Assembly (NCBI GenBank): GCA_036927565.1
Contig: JAYESD010000004.1
Span: forward strand, 163,281,697 to 163,345,696
Direction: 5' to 3'
DNA length: 64,000 nt
DNA from: Tuctoria greenei
Taxonomy: Eukaryota > Streptophyta > Magnoliopsida > Poales > Poaceae
Shown: positions 1-10,767 of the stretch, in pieces
Layout of the letters: every line of letters starts with the position of its first letter
Position numbering within the stretch: position 1 is the stretch's first letter
Program-made: the position numbers and the translations under genes
The notes under the pieces: generated by a model
The model's database searches: none
Seen by the model: the letters and a program-made list of their open reading frames with translations, nothing else
Told to the model about the DNA's origin: nothing

Positions 1-1441
1 TGAGGTTGGCGAAGAAGTCTACCCCCCTTATTCTAAGGCTTACTTCTGGACATACTATATTTGTCCTCATCTCTCCTCCAGAAGACTTAACCAACAGAGT
101 AAACTTCATATGAGAGATAGGCAAACTATACTTGGCAACATACTTCGATGCAATGAATGAATGCGATGCTCCAAAATCAAATAACATAGTCGCGGGGTTG
201 GAGTTGGCGAGAAACATACCAATGACCACGCCATCCGCTTGTTGAGCATCCTCCGTAGAGACATGGTTCATGTTGCCACGAGAAAAATTCTGATGTCCAC
301 GGATTCCTTGTGGTTGTCCTCCATTGGGTCTTGGGTTTTGCCTCGGTGCATTGCTTCCTTGACCAAGGCCTGACTTAGGACATTGATGCGCAAAGTGTCC
401 AGCTTCTCCACAAGTATAACACTTCTTAACTCCACCAGAATTATTGGGACGAGCTTGGTTTTGAACACTTGCAGCAGTAAAATTAGCACGAGGCGCATAA
501 GGCATTGGAGGCCTAGGTGGTTGCATAACAGGGCGCTACTGCACAAACTGAGTTGGGTGCGGTGCAAATCCAAGGCGCTGAGCAGGTGCAGAAGGGCTGA
601 AGTAAGGCGCATTGGGCGGCGCAAAGCGAGGGCGCACATTACTTCCTTGTTGATGCCCTTGATACGGTGCCTTCCTCTTGATTTCTTGCTCCATCTCACG
701 GACCTTGTTCTCAACCACAATTGCTTTGTCCACAAGCTTCTAAAAATTTGTGTAGTCACAACTGAGTAGTTGCACTTGGATTTCATTGTTCAAGCCCCTC
801 ATGAACAAGTATTGCTTCCGGCTGTCCCGACTCACATCCTCAGGCGCATACCTTGAGAGTTGAGTGAACTTATTGAGATATTCACTCACGCTTGATCTTC
901 CTTGCCTTAAGTTCTCAAATTCTTGCCTCTTCAAAATCATAACACCTTCTGGCACATAATGAGAATGGAAACTCTCCTTGAATTCCGCCCAGGTAATTCT
1001 CTCTTGGTTCTCATGAGCATTGCAATAAGCATCCCACCAATCCGCAGCTGCTCCAACGAGTTGATGAGAAGCAAATAGCACCTTATCCCGGTCATTGCAT
1101 TGGACAATAGCTAACTTCTTCTCCACGAACTTGAGCCAATCATCTGCATCCATAGGGTCGGCAGCTTGAGCAAAGGTCGGCGGCCTAGTCCTCATAAACT
1201 CTCCCAACCAGTTATGAGGGGGTGGGGGTGGCAGTGGAGGCATGTGGGGCTGATTGTTGATGTTGTCAGCCTGCAGCTGTCCCATAGTTTGTATCATGGT
1301 CTGCATGATCTGGTTTTGCATAGCCAATAGCTGCTCAATGTTGATAGCTCCCTGAGTAGATCCTTGTCCAATGTTGTTCTGAGGCACTCCATTGTTCTCC
1401 TCCTCATCATTGCCATCCCTCTGGTTGCGAGTCCTCACCAT
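1..1441 (-). pseudogene. Ty3/gypsy gag and protease (5' part of pol), disabled
   Basis: This is the 5' half of a Ty3/gypsy polyprotein read leftwards and cut by the window edge. The start at 1441 (MVRTRNQRDG...) opens a retrotransposon gag domain with a Pro-rich stretch and a conserved W..F core. A CCHC zinc knuckle (CYTCGEAGHFAHQC) lies near 380-421, and an aspartic-protease motif near 165-200. Two in-frame stops break the frame, one after gag (740-742) and one near 536. The protease triad reads D-F-G (170-178) where D-S/T-G is expected, so the enzyme would be dead. Gag packages the RNA and the protease cuts the polyprotein. The LTR and primer site just upstream (1694-4526) belong to the same element. 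The clade is inferred from the LTR family, whose other copy carries a chromodomain. Confidence 0.85.
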
Positions 1442-1693
1442 CTGAAGAAATGCAATAGGTAAGAATTAGAGATGTCCCCAACTATATGCATCAAGGGATA
1501 TGAAACTAAACAGCTAGCTACACTAGCCTAGGCGAACATGGCAGTACTAAGGCATCCCAAAATCCTCTATTAAGCACACAAGCAAACAATATATATAGCA
1601 ACAGCACACCAACCAAAAACACATCGATTCCTGAGTGCTCCTATGTGCTCTAAAGTGTCCATTCTATCTAGGCTGCATCCTACGGTCAACCTG
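1442..1693 (-). other. Untranslated leader between primer-binding site and gag
   Basis: This is about 250 bases of leader between the tRNA primer site and the gag start codon of the minus-strand gypsy element. No gene or repeat is seen in it. Confidence 0.6.
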
Positions 1694-1707
1694 TGGCTCT
1701 GATACCA
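1694..1707 (-). other. Primer-binding site, tRNA-Met type
   Basis: On the minus strand this reads TGGTATCAGAGCCA, complementary to the 3' end of initiator tRNA-Met. It lies 3 bases from the end of the LTR. It fixes the element's orientation and the inner edge of the 5' LTR. Confidence 0.9.
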
Positions 1708-3874
1708 ATCTGTGACGCCTAGTTCCGAAAAATGAACCAAGCTAACGCATATGTGTGCCCAGGATGTTCATCACACATACACGAGTGCAATCACAAAAGA
1801 GTATACAGAAAATTACCACAAGGCAAGATTAATTAACCAAATTTTATTACACAAACCATATTATCCTAGATTACAACCTCTAATGTATATTTGTGACAAG
1901 TCCAACTAATGCAGCGGAAATAAACTAATTAAGCAACTAAGCAAACTAAGCATAAGGGATAGCGCAACTCCAATCAACACCACAGGCAAAGCTGACGATA
2001 GACACAGCCTAGAACTCCACATTATCGTCATTAAACTCCCAATCCTGACCTACAACTGTTGGGAGGGGGGGGTTGCAAGAGTGAGTACATGTTGTACTCA
2101 GTAAGTGTGGAAAGTATGACATGTGGCTGATTCAAATGACGATAATAATAATGGCTAAGTGCTGAAAAGTACATAAAAACATTTGAAAAGCAATATATTA
2201 TATGTATGTGAAGTAAACCCATCATAATCATAAGTAATATCATAATACCAGTCCACAATTCATCATCCTCATCAAAAATTCCATATTTCACCATTTGCTA
2301 ATAACTATATTCAATACCAGAAATTAATCCATAACCATACCAACCATAACCATCCCAAATCCCAATTTCCCTCTAATCATGGAAGTTGTTCAGGTGCTCA
2401 TAACCGGGAGCACGGCTATCATGATAGTTTTATTTAACTCTGCAGAGTTTGCACCACTTTACCCACGTGTTTGTGATTTCATCACCTTTCGATGACTAGA
2501 ACATATATTATGCCGTCTCACACTTCCATCGGTGTGTGGCCAAGAGATCACAAAATAGCCTTTACAAAGGGATTACTAGTCTATTTAGACCCCACTGAGG
2601 TTCACCGGTGGCGATGTCTCCTACAGAGCACATCTTCAACCAAGGGCCCCCTCTTGAGCCATTCGGATCCCAGGGTAGTCCCACCAATCATCAACAAACC
2701 CAATCCGACTACCGCTTCCCCGAGCATCCATAATGGTCCAAATAGCACTGGCAAAGCCCTAATTAATCAGCTACGCCGCACCCATACTTGGCCTCGTGGT
2801 GGCACTATAGTCCTGGCCTATTCTCACATGAACCGGTCCTTAGATCTAAAGCAAACAAACCACCATAACATCCAACCCATCCACATACCAGGCTTGCTTA
2901 GATCACCCATTACCATATCATATTGACCAGTTTAGATTAACCAGGATATCATTAATGCATAATTAAATGTGTAGTGTTGTTTTCCCATCCCAATTAATTA
3001 AGCGAAGCAAAAAGGTAAAAAGCCCATCCTAACTCTCTACCATAATTCCAGGTGACAAGGGTGGTTAAACAAATGTAGTAAACTTCCTACCATAGGATTT
3101 CCCATCAAATTGACACAGCATGCAATTTTGCAAACAAAACATTTATTTCAAAACAGGATCAATATGCTTCAAGGACACTTGCCTTGCTCTTGCTGTTGAT
3201 TAGGGTCAAAGCCTTCAAACTCTTGGTGTCGGAGATCCTCTGTGGCACTCTCTAGCGCAACTCCGTCTAATCCACACAATAAACATACAAGACAAGAAAC
3301 ACAATCAAGAGTGCACAAATATTACTCAATATGACATGACATGCATGATTAATGCAAATGCAAGGTAGAACTTGTTAATTGATTGCTTTTAATGATCACT
3401 AACTAGTTCTAATAGCTTTTAACAAGTTTATACAGGTTTGGAGTTGATTGGATCAAACTTTAGAATTAATTTGATGCAATTTAACCAGGAAGATCGGACT
3501 AGTCCGATAGGGACCGAACAAGTCCACACTTTCCGAGATCAACAGATTAGGGTTTTCTAGATCGACGTGAATTTGGAGATTAGGGTTTGAATTCTCGTAA
3601 GGAAAAGATAATAGAAGGTATACCGGGTGTTTAGGACTACAATGAATCATGAAACTTGGAGGTAGCACTTGGATCTTGGTGATCTAGGGTTGGTGATGAA
3701 CTTTGAGGTGAATTGGTGATGAGGAACGAAAGCTTGGTGGAGATCTTGATCCTCCTTCGTTTCATCCTCTTCTTCTTGCTTGAGATCTTCTCCTCCCTCC
3801 TTGGTGGTGGCTCTCCACGAACTAGGGTTTGGGTGGGGTGGAAAAGTGGCAAATAGATGTCAAACCAAGGGGTG

Positions 3875-3890
3875 GGGTTGTTTATATAGA
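3875..3890 (-). promoter_or_regulatory. LTR TATA box
   Basis: CTATATAAAC on the minus strand is conserved with the TATA of the homologous LTR at 18951-18960. It marks the likely transcription start of the minus-strand element. The palindrome array lies about 170 bp upstream. Confidence 0.6.
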
Positions 3891-4056
3891 GGTGGAGGCT
3901 AGGGTTAGATGGATTTAGAGTTTGGGATGAGTAGAGGCCGGTTTAGAGTCCCTCATGGGCTCTAAAAGAGTTGGGCACGACGTCCCTAGGCCCACTTTAC
4001 GTGAAACCAAAGAAACAAGTCGTAAAACAAAAGATCAACTCAAAGTCGCGAAATAT

Positions 4057-4377
4057 CGGACAAGTCCGGAAAGGACCGGACTGGTCCGAAGTCGTCCAGA
4101 GAGAAAATTGGACAAGTCTGGCCTAAAATCGGACAAGTCCGACTTTGAACAGAGAGGAAATTGGACAAGTCCGCCGGAACACCGGACTAGTCCGGAAAAG
4201 TCCAAGGACTTAGCAATTTTTTAAGGATTCTTGGAATATCGCACTAGTTCGCACAAAATCGGACAAGTCCGAAAGTTTCCAGAGGCAAAAATCGGACTAG
4301 TCCGCAGCAAAAACGGACAAGTCCATTTTTAGTCAGAGAGAAATCAGACTAGTCCTCAGTAAAATCGGACTAGTCCG
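4057..4377. repeat. Array of CGGACTAGTCCG-type palindromes in LTR
   Basis: About a dozen copies of a 12-mer lie 15-45 bp apart. They alternate between the perfect palindrome CGGACTAGTCCG and the near-palindrome CGGACAAGTCCG, with a few degenerate copies. Another copy is at 3493-3504. The array is in U3, upstream of the LTR TATA box. A repeated dyad here suggests binding sites for a dimeric regulator, but no factor is known to me. Confidence 0.8.
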
Positions 4378-4528
4378 TACTTTCCTATGTTTTAAGTGTG
4401 GTTTTGCTCCAAATCATTTTTTAATGCTCCGAATCAATTTTAAACTCGTTCCTCTTGTTGTGGGTTAATGTTAAACATGTATATGAGTGTATGCAAGGCA
4501 TGATGCATGAAAATGAGGGTGTTACACT

Positions 4529-5056
4529 GAACATCGAAGGCCAACCGGATTATTGCAGCCACTGAAGATTCCAGAATGGAAGTGGGAAGAAATTGGTATG
4601 GAGTTCATATTTGGGTTACTGCGAACCCAGTCCGGTTATGACTCTATATGGGTTATCGTGGATCGGTTGACAAAATCAGCTCATTTCATTCCCGTCAGGA
4701 CAACCTATACCACCGCGAAGCTATACGGTATATAGGGCATATTGTGTGCCGACATTTAGTTCTGAAGAAAATAGTGTCTGACCGAGGTTTTCAATTCACC
4801 TCTATGTTCTGGTGGAAACTGCATAAATCCATGGGTACAAGGCTAAATTTTAGCTTTGCATATCACCCTCAAACCGATGGACAGACTGAGGGAACAAACC
4901 AAATATTGAAAGATATGTTGAGATCTTGTGCTTTGAAGCATGGGCACAGCTGGGACAAGAGCTTGCAGTATGCTGAATTTTCTTACAATAACATTTACCA
5001 AGCAAGTTTGAAGATGTTGCCACATGAAGCATTATACGGAAGCAAGTGTAGGACAC
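4529..5056 (+). pseudogene. Chromovirus integrase core, 5' fragment
   Basis: This is the integrase core of a plus-strand Ty3/gypsy element, cut on both sides. Recognisable pieces are IPEWKWEEIGMEF, the VDRLTKSAHFIPV block, the VSDRGFQFTS block with the second catalytic Asp, and HPQTDGQTEGTNQ with the catalytic Glu. A frameshift near 4700-4730 separates the first two blocks from the rest. On the left the reading frame starts abruptly 2 bp after the minus-strand LTR ends (4526). On the right it is interrupted by the Tat element at 5057. It continues at 17725. Confidence 0.85.
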
Positions 5057-5199
5057 TATCGGTACCCTGCATACTGGGTACCCCTCATTACTGCGAAGAG
5101 TACAATGGAGTCATACCTGTCAGAATCAAAGGTCTCCTCAGGTCCCACATGTCACATTGCACCGGACCCGCTCCCCTCATATGGGTAGCTCCTGGGTAA

Positions 5200-5372
5200 A
5201 CACGTGTAAAGGAAAACCGGAACTAAGCTCCCAACGAAGGAAAACTTAGGTGACAACACGTGTACAACGACCCCGAACCTAACCCCCAGCAGAGAGGAGC
5301 TCTGGTGCCGACACGTGTACAGCAGCCCTGGACCTACCCTCCCGCAAGGGGAAGCTCCGGAGCTACCACGTG
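5200..5372 (+). promoter_or_regulatory. Cluster of four G-box/ABRE-like motifs in LTR
   Basis: ACACGTGT occurs at 5200-5207, 5256-5263 and 5311-5318, and CACGTG at 5367-5372. The CACGTG core is bound by plant bZIP and bHLH factors. Three of the four copies are also present in the 3' LTR. The cluster lies about 280-450 bp upstream of the TATA box, where an LTR enhancer would be expected. Confidence 0.55.
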
Positions 5373-5654
5373 TGGAGCCTCTGAACCTTCATCAACGTAT
5401 ACACTGGCAGATTTCCTTCAGCATGTTCATTCAAGTGATAGTCAAAGTTGCCATTACAAGATTTGATTACGTGTCGTTAATGCTGTATTAATGACACGCG
5501 ATCAGGGCACTGTTAATAGGGGTAATGCAACCATTAAGGCACGTTATCGCACTATTAATCATGCTTAATACCCTTTAGATAGTGTATTAGGCCATTAAAT
5601 ACGCCAGGGCCACATATCGGGCTAGGAAAGCTTTGTAACAGTCAGCCCTTAGAA

Positions 5655-5664
5655 CTATAAAAGG
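5655..5664 (+). promoter_or_regulatory. TATA box of Tat-element LTR
   Basis: CTATAAAAGG is conserved at 17475-17484 in the 3' LTR. It places the U3/R transition roughly 30 bp downstream. Confidence 0.65.
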
Positions 5665-5903
5665 GTTGTGCCGCGCGAACCCAAGGACATCTGATCCAAG
5701 CTAACCGGCATACTAGGGAAGAGACTCATACAATACAAGAACACAAACCCCGTGGAGTGGGTGTTACGCTCAGGCGGCACAAACCACGTAAATCTCCCGT
5801 GTCACCATCTCGTTCCTGATCTTTAAGCGCCCCAACCGAAACAAGAACCTCCGCGGACTACATTTGGTAGTACCGGGGGAAGTGTCGTTGCTACACTTTG
5901 ACA

Positions 5904-7650
5904 TTTGGCGCAAAAGGTAGGGGGTACTTCACAAGATCCCAAGATGGTGAATTTTGTCGCAATATCATCTAATGGCAACCGTGCTGAACAACCTGTTGGA
6001 GACAATCCCTCCAACGCTCACAAGCCAGCAGATGCCATTGTTCCAGTAGGCACTATGGCACCACAGCCACCATTTGTTTCGGCCAACAATGTTAGGCAAC
6101 AAGATGGTGCATCTGCATCGATCACTGCATCGACAAACAACAACCCTGAACACACACTCATTGTTGTGTGAGCTCTCCTACAACACCCACAGCCTCCAGG
6201 TGCACCCCAGGGTGCTATGGAGTAGTGGAGGGCTGATGTTGACCATCTGGTTGCAGCTGCAGTTGCAGGCATCAGCAATCAAGGTCCTTTCCCTTCGGGG
6301 CGAGCACCATCACAATGACGGACCTTGTCCGACCGACTTGGTCCACAAGTCTCGCAACAAAGGAGACGTGTTGCATCCCAGCAGGTGACTTTGTTGCCTC
6401 CCGGGGCACGATGCACCCACACCATTACCAGAATTCTGACTCATGACCTGCGCTCGGAACTAGATCGTCGTTACCAGTAGTAGGAAGGTCGTGTCCATAT
6501 CGAGCGTGCTCGTGAAAGGCGAGAGGCTCGAGACAACCCAGCTCCTCAGGGTGTAGGAGGAGGCTGTTCTGCCCTGGCCATGCATTTGTGCATGGTCAGA
6601 TGGCCATAGAAGTTCCAGCCTCACTTGCCAGAAAAATTTGACGGGACTGTCAACCCCGCCGAATTCCTTCAAATCTACTCTACTGCCATACTGGCAGCGG
6701 GGGGTGATGAGGCGGTGATGGCCAATTACTTCTCGATGGCTTTAACTAGGACTGCAAGGTCCTGGTTCATGAGTCTTCCACCTGACTCCATTAATAGTTG
6801 GGCAGAGCTATGCCAGCATTTCACTGCCAACTTCAGGAGTTCTTACACCCGGCCTGGCACTAAATTGGATCTGTTTGCTGTAAAGCAGACATCGGGGGAA
6901 TCGCTGCGATCCTTCATCCAACGGATTTCTCAGGTACGTAATATTATTCCTTCAATCTCGATCTCTTCTGTTGTCGTTGCATTCAGACAGGGTGTTCGAG
7001 ATAAGAAGATGTTGGAGAAGCTGGCTATCAAAGAAGTCACCAGCGTTACGGAACTCTTCAGTCTAGACGACAAATGTGCTAGAGTTGTGAAGGGTCATGA
7101 AATGCACTCCAAACCAGCTCTGGAGGCCAACAAGAAGTCCTCCAAAACTGAAGCCGCTACCTCCGGTAGTGGCAAGAAGAAAAAGAAGCCCAACGACAAG
7201 AAGAAGTCGTCGGCCGGCGCACCAGCCGCTGCAGCTGCTTCAGCTCCAGGTGGTCAGGGGCCACGCCCCGGGAAGCGACCTCGTCCTTCATTAGAAGACG
7301 GCAATAGTTCAAAGGCGCAGTGTCCGATCCACAAGACGGACAGACACAGCCTGGAAGAATGTCGAGAGGTCCAGAACCTTGTCGAGCGCTACAACAAGCG
7401 TCGGGAAGAAGCTCCTTTTCGTCAACGGGAAGGAAAGCAAAAAGTCGACGAAGCTCCGGCTGAAGAGGAGCTAGGTTTCTAGGACCCCAAAAAGGTCTTG
7501 AAAGCCGTCTACAACACTGTCAACAACGATTCTGACGTCTCTGACAACGAGCGCTGGAAGACCCTGAACACCAGCTATGGTGGTTCTTGGGACATCACCT
7601 CTCGTCGAATCCTCAAGACAATGCGGCGGGAATGGTTGTGGAAGCTCCCA
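5904..7650 (+). pseudogene. Tat-lineage gag
   Basis: This is the gag polyprotein region. The first part (about 5943-6620) is badly decayed and shows no long frame. From 6625 a 285-codon frame covers the retrotransposon gag core (KFDGTVNPAEFLQIY, MANYFSMALTRTARSWF, AFRQGVRDKKMLEKLAIKE). A Lys-rich and Ala/Pro-rich basic stretch follows, then a Cys/His segment (CPIHKTDRHSLEEC). An in-frame TAG at 7480-7482 is followed by more gag-like sequence in the same frame (DNERWKTLNTSYGGSWDITSRR) to about 7630. There a frameshift moves to the protease frame. Gag would form the virus-like particle. Confidence 0.85.
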
Positions 7651-8300
7651 CTGCTAAGGCGGAGCCACATCGGAAGTGGATGGATACTCCCATCATTTTT
7701 GATGCTTCGGACTGCCCCCAAAACATGATCATGGCTGTCCAACTATCGTTGATGGTATCACCCACCATTAACAATATTCAAATCCATCATTTAATGGTGG
7801 ACGAAGGTTCAAGGCTAAACCTCATAAGCTTCGAAGCTTTCTTTAAGCTTCATCTCCAGCCTTCGAACCTTCGTCCATCCCGACCTTTCTCTGGAGTAGG
7901 TCCGAGAACCATTACTCCTCTCGGTTCCATCACACTCCCAGTGACCTTCGTTCAACGCCATTTTGGGCAGGACAACTTTATACAAGTTCATGGTTGCTGC
8001 CCATTATGGCTACTTAGTGTTGAAGATGCCAACACCTACGGGCGTTCTTCGGATCCGCGGGGATCGCACAGCAGGGGTCACCGCTTTAAAAGAACTCTAT
8101 GTGCTTACTATAGCACGGGAGGAAGCGTCTGGTAAGGAGCCAGCTCTGAACCCTCCGAGCATTCGTCATAAAGGCTCTACATCTGCACCCCGTGTGCAAC
8201 CAAGCAGCAACACCGATGTTCCTATCAAAGTCGTCCAAATTGGTTCCGACGATGCTCAAACTACTTGTATGTTGGGAGGTCTGAACAACAAATAGGAACT
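7651..8300 (+). pseudogene. Tat-lineage aspartic protease
   Basis: The frame starting before 7650 carries the Tat protease signature: FDASDCPQN, then VSPTINNIQIHHLMVDEGS and LNLIS. The catalytic triad is D-E-G here, where D-G-G or D-S/T-G is usual. A frameshift near 7960-7990 moves the conserved YLVLKMPTPTGVLRIRGD block into another frame, which ends at 8295. The region would release the structural and enzymatic proteins, but both faults imply it is inactive. Confidence 0.8.
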
Positions 8301-9370
8301 CGTGCTCATCACTTTCCTCCAAGCTAATGTCGACGTGTTTGCCTGGCATCCGTCACAAATGCCTGGTATCCCTAGGGAGGTGATTGAGCACAATCTGAAG
8401 ATTTACCCAGACGCATGGCCTGTGCACCAGAAGCACCGGAAGCAATCAATCGAGCGACAAAACTTCATCCGACAGGAAATCAAGAAGTTGCTCGAAGCTA
8501 GATTCATCCAGGAAGTCTTCCATCCAAAATGGTTGGCAAACCCAGTTGTTGTACCCAAGGCCAGTGGGAATCTTCGGATGTGTATCAACTACACCACCTT
8601 AAATAAGGCATGTCCAAAGGATCCATTTCCACTACCTAGAATAGATCAGATAGTGGACTCCACTTCCGGGTGTGATCTATTGTGTTTCTTAGATGCATAT
8701 TCTGGATATCATCAAATCCAAATGTCTAAGGAAGATGAAGAGCATACTGCCATCATAACAGTAGATGGATTGTACTATTATACTGCCATGCCATTCCGTC
8801 TTAAAAATGATGCTTCAACATTTGTGCGAGCTATGTACAAAACATTTAGAGAGCTAATTAGAGACCTGGTGGAGGTGTATGTTGATGACATCGTTGTGAA
8901 GATCAAAAACAAGGAGACACTCGTTGACAACTTACAAGCTGTCTTCGACAAGCTGCGCACCACGCGCACCAAGCTGAACCTGGACAAGTGTGTCTTCGGG
9001 GTTAGCTCTGGGAAGCTTTTGTGGTTCTTGGTGACTCACCAAGGAATTGAAGCAAATTCGGCGAAGATCAAGGCCATAGAAGATATGCGGCCCCCAGCCC
9101 GCATTAAATATGTCTAGAAGCTAACTGGATGCCTAGCTACGCTCAACTGGTTTATCTCAAGACTGGCAGAATGGGCGCTACCCTTCTTCAAACTCTTGAG
9201 GAAGTCCAGATCATTTCATTGGTCTGAAGAAGCAGAAAAGGCATTTCAAGAGCTGAAACAACTCCTCACCATAATACCGATATTGGTAGCTCCTAATCTT
9301 GGTGAGCCTTTACTACTTTACATTTCGGTAACCACTGAAGTTGTCAGTATGGTCCTAGTTGCGAAAAGAC
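8301..9370 (+). pseudogene. Tat-lineage reverse transcriptase
   Basis: The RT palm and fingers are well kept: KACPKDPFPLPRIDQIVD, FLDAYSGYHQI and the catalytic YVDD at 8878-8889. The thumb (LTGCLATLNWFISRLAEW) and the start of the RNase H connection (FHWSEEAEKAFQELK) follow in the same frame after one in-frame TAG at 9115-9117. Some conserved positions differ; for example, PFRLKNDAST replaces the usual PFGLKNAGAT-type block. The domain would copy element RNA into DNA in the cytoplasmic particle. Confidence 0.9.
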
Positions 9371-10767
9371 CAGAGCCACATCCAATCCAAAAGTCCAGAC
9401 CCCTCTGGGAGAGTCCGGAATTACCTGAAGGCGTGACTGGGTCCCAACTCCCAGACACGGAACTTCAAAATGAAATGCTAGGAGATCAACCTCATTCGTC
9501 TGAGGAGGTTCACCTGGCTGACCAAGACGATTTGGATCCTTCCAGCGAGGTCTGGGTCGAACAAGAAGGAGTTTTGGACCCCTCCGGGAGGGTCCAAGAA
9601 GCACAGCCTAAAGGTCCAGAACCCCCCAACAGGGTTCGGGTCGATGGAGAAGAAGCTCTGGGTCCTTCTGAAAGGGTCCGGACCATCCAACGCCCCGTGT
9701 ACTTCATCAGTGAAGTACTCCACGACGCCAAGGCAAGATACATTGAGGTGCATAAAATGCTTTACGCAGTTCTTATTGTCGCAAGGAAGCTTCGTCACTA
9801 CTTCCAAGCCCACAAAATATCAGTGGTAACTTCTTTTCCACTGTGTGCTATTTTGCATAACCCTAATTCTACTGGGAACATTGCAAAGTGGGCAACGGAA
9901 CTGGCCAAATTCGATCTAGAATTCGTGTCAAGACAAGCAATCAAAAGTCAAGCCTTGGCTGACTTCGCAGCGGAATGGACCCCCTCTTCATCAAACCCTG
10001 GGGGCCACAGTGAGCAGAAACCAGAACCCAAAGTTCTGGTATTCACCGAACCTCACTGGACCCTCAACTTTGACAGGTCCGTGCAAAAGCAGGGGGCCGA
10101 AGCTAGAATCCTTCTCCTGGCTCCGACTGGGGAGAAGGTCAAGTACATGGTACACCTTGATTTCAGGGCAACCAACAACATGGCGGAGTATGAAGCTCTC
10201 ATCTATAGACTCAAGGTGGCACTATCTTATGGTGTCAAATAGTTGTTGGTAAAGGGAGATTCACAACTCATCATCAAACAAGTCAAAGGTGAATGTTCCT
10301 GTAACAATCTCCAACTAGCTGCTTATCTCCTCGAAGTCCAGAGCCTTCAGAAGGACTTCGAAGTCCTGGATCTCCATCATGTTCAGCGTCTTTATGACGC
10401 TGAAGCCGACGAACTCTCAACGAAAGCCTCAACTGGAGATTCGGCTCCTGAAGGAATCTTCGTCCGGAGGTTGTCAAAACCAATAGCTCGGCCTGTCGAA
10501 CTGAGCGAAGGGGGCGAGACCAGCACCTCGAAGCTGGCAGTCCCGGTGGCCCTGTTTCCATTGCGTCCACCATGGGTCGTAGGTGCTGTCAGGAGCTCCG
10601 AGCAACCCAGCACGCAAGACTCAGAAGCTCAAGTTAGCTCCGATGCATGGATCTCGGAGATCCGGAGTTACTTGAAAGACAACATCCATCCTGAAGATGA
10701 TGTAACCGCTGATCGGATTGTCAGATTGGCTAAAAGATACACGTTGGTAGAAGGGGATCTCTACTGA
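9371..10767 (+). pseudogene. Retroviral-type RNase H with expanded linker, plus archaeal-type RNase H
   Basis: After the RT connection comes an unusually long acidic linker (about 9370-9680) of imperfect repeats such as LDPSSEVW, LDPSGRVQ and LGPSERVR. The standard RNase H then resumes (RPVYFISEVLHDAKARY ... LRHYFQAHKISVVTS). A second RNase H follows with WTLNFDRS, NNMAEYEALI and VKGDSQLIIKQVKGE. Two RNase H domains in series are typical of the Tat lineage. One in-frame TAG at 10240-10242 interrupts the second domain. FDRS replaces the usual FDGS beside the first catalytic Asp. Confidence 0.85.

Larger units (their letters stand above)
1711..4526 (-). repeat. 5' LTR (about 2.8 kb) of minus-strand gypsy element
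   Basis: In element sense the LTR begins TGTAACACCCTCATTTTC at 4526 and ends ...GCGTCACA at 1711, so it has TG...CA ends. It is homologous along its length to the plus-strand LTR at 18347-21227, with visible divergence that I estimate by eye at 15-20%. A TATA box (CTATATAAAC on the minus strand) lies near 3885. An array of palindromic 12-mers sits upstream of it. No gene lies inside; the short open frames are fortuitous. Confidence 0.85.
5057..5903 (+). repeat. 5' LTR of Tat element
   Basis: It is homologous to 16932-17724 and ends ...CTACACTTTGACA. A primer-binding-like stretch, TTTGGCGCAAAAGG, follows at 5904. It is about 54 bp longer than the 3' copy because one ACACGTGT-containing module is duplicated here or lost there. 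The first bases read TATCGG where the 3' copy has TGTGGG. Confidence 0.9.

Noticed and set aside
3955..4224. Small protein with RTSP repeats
   Set aside because: It is translated palindrome array inside an LTR, with no start context or conserved domain.
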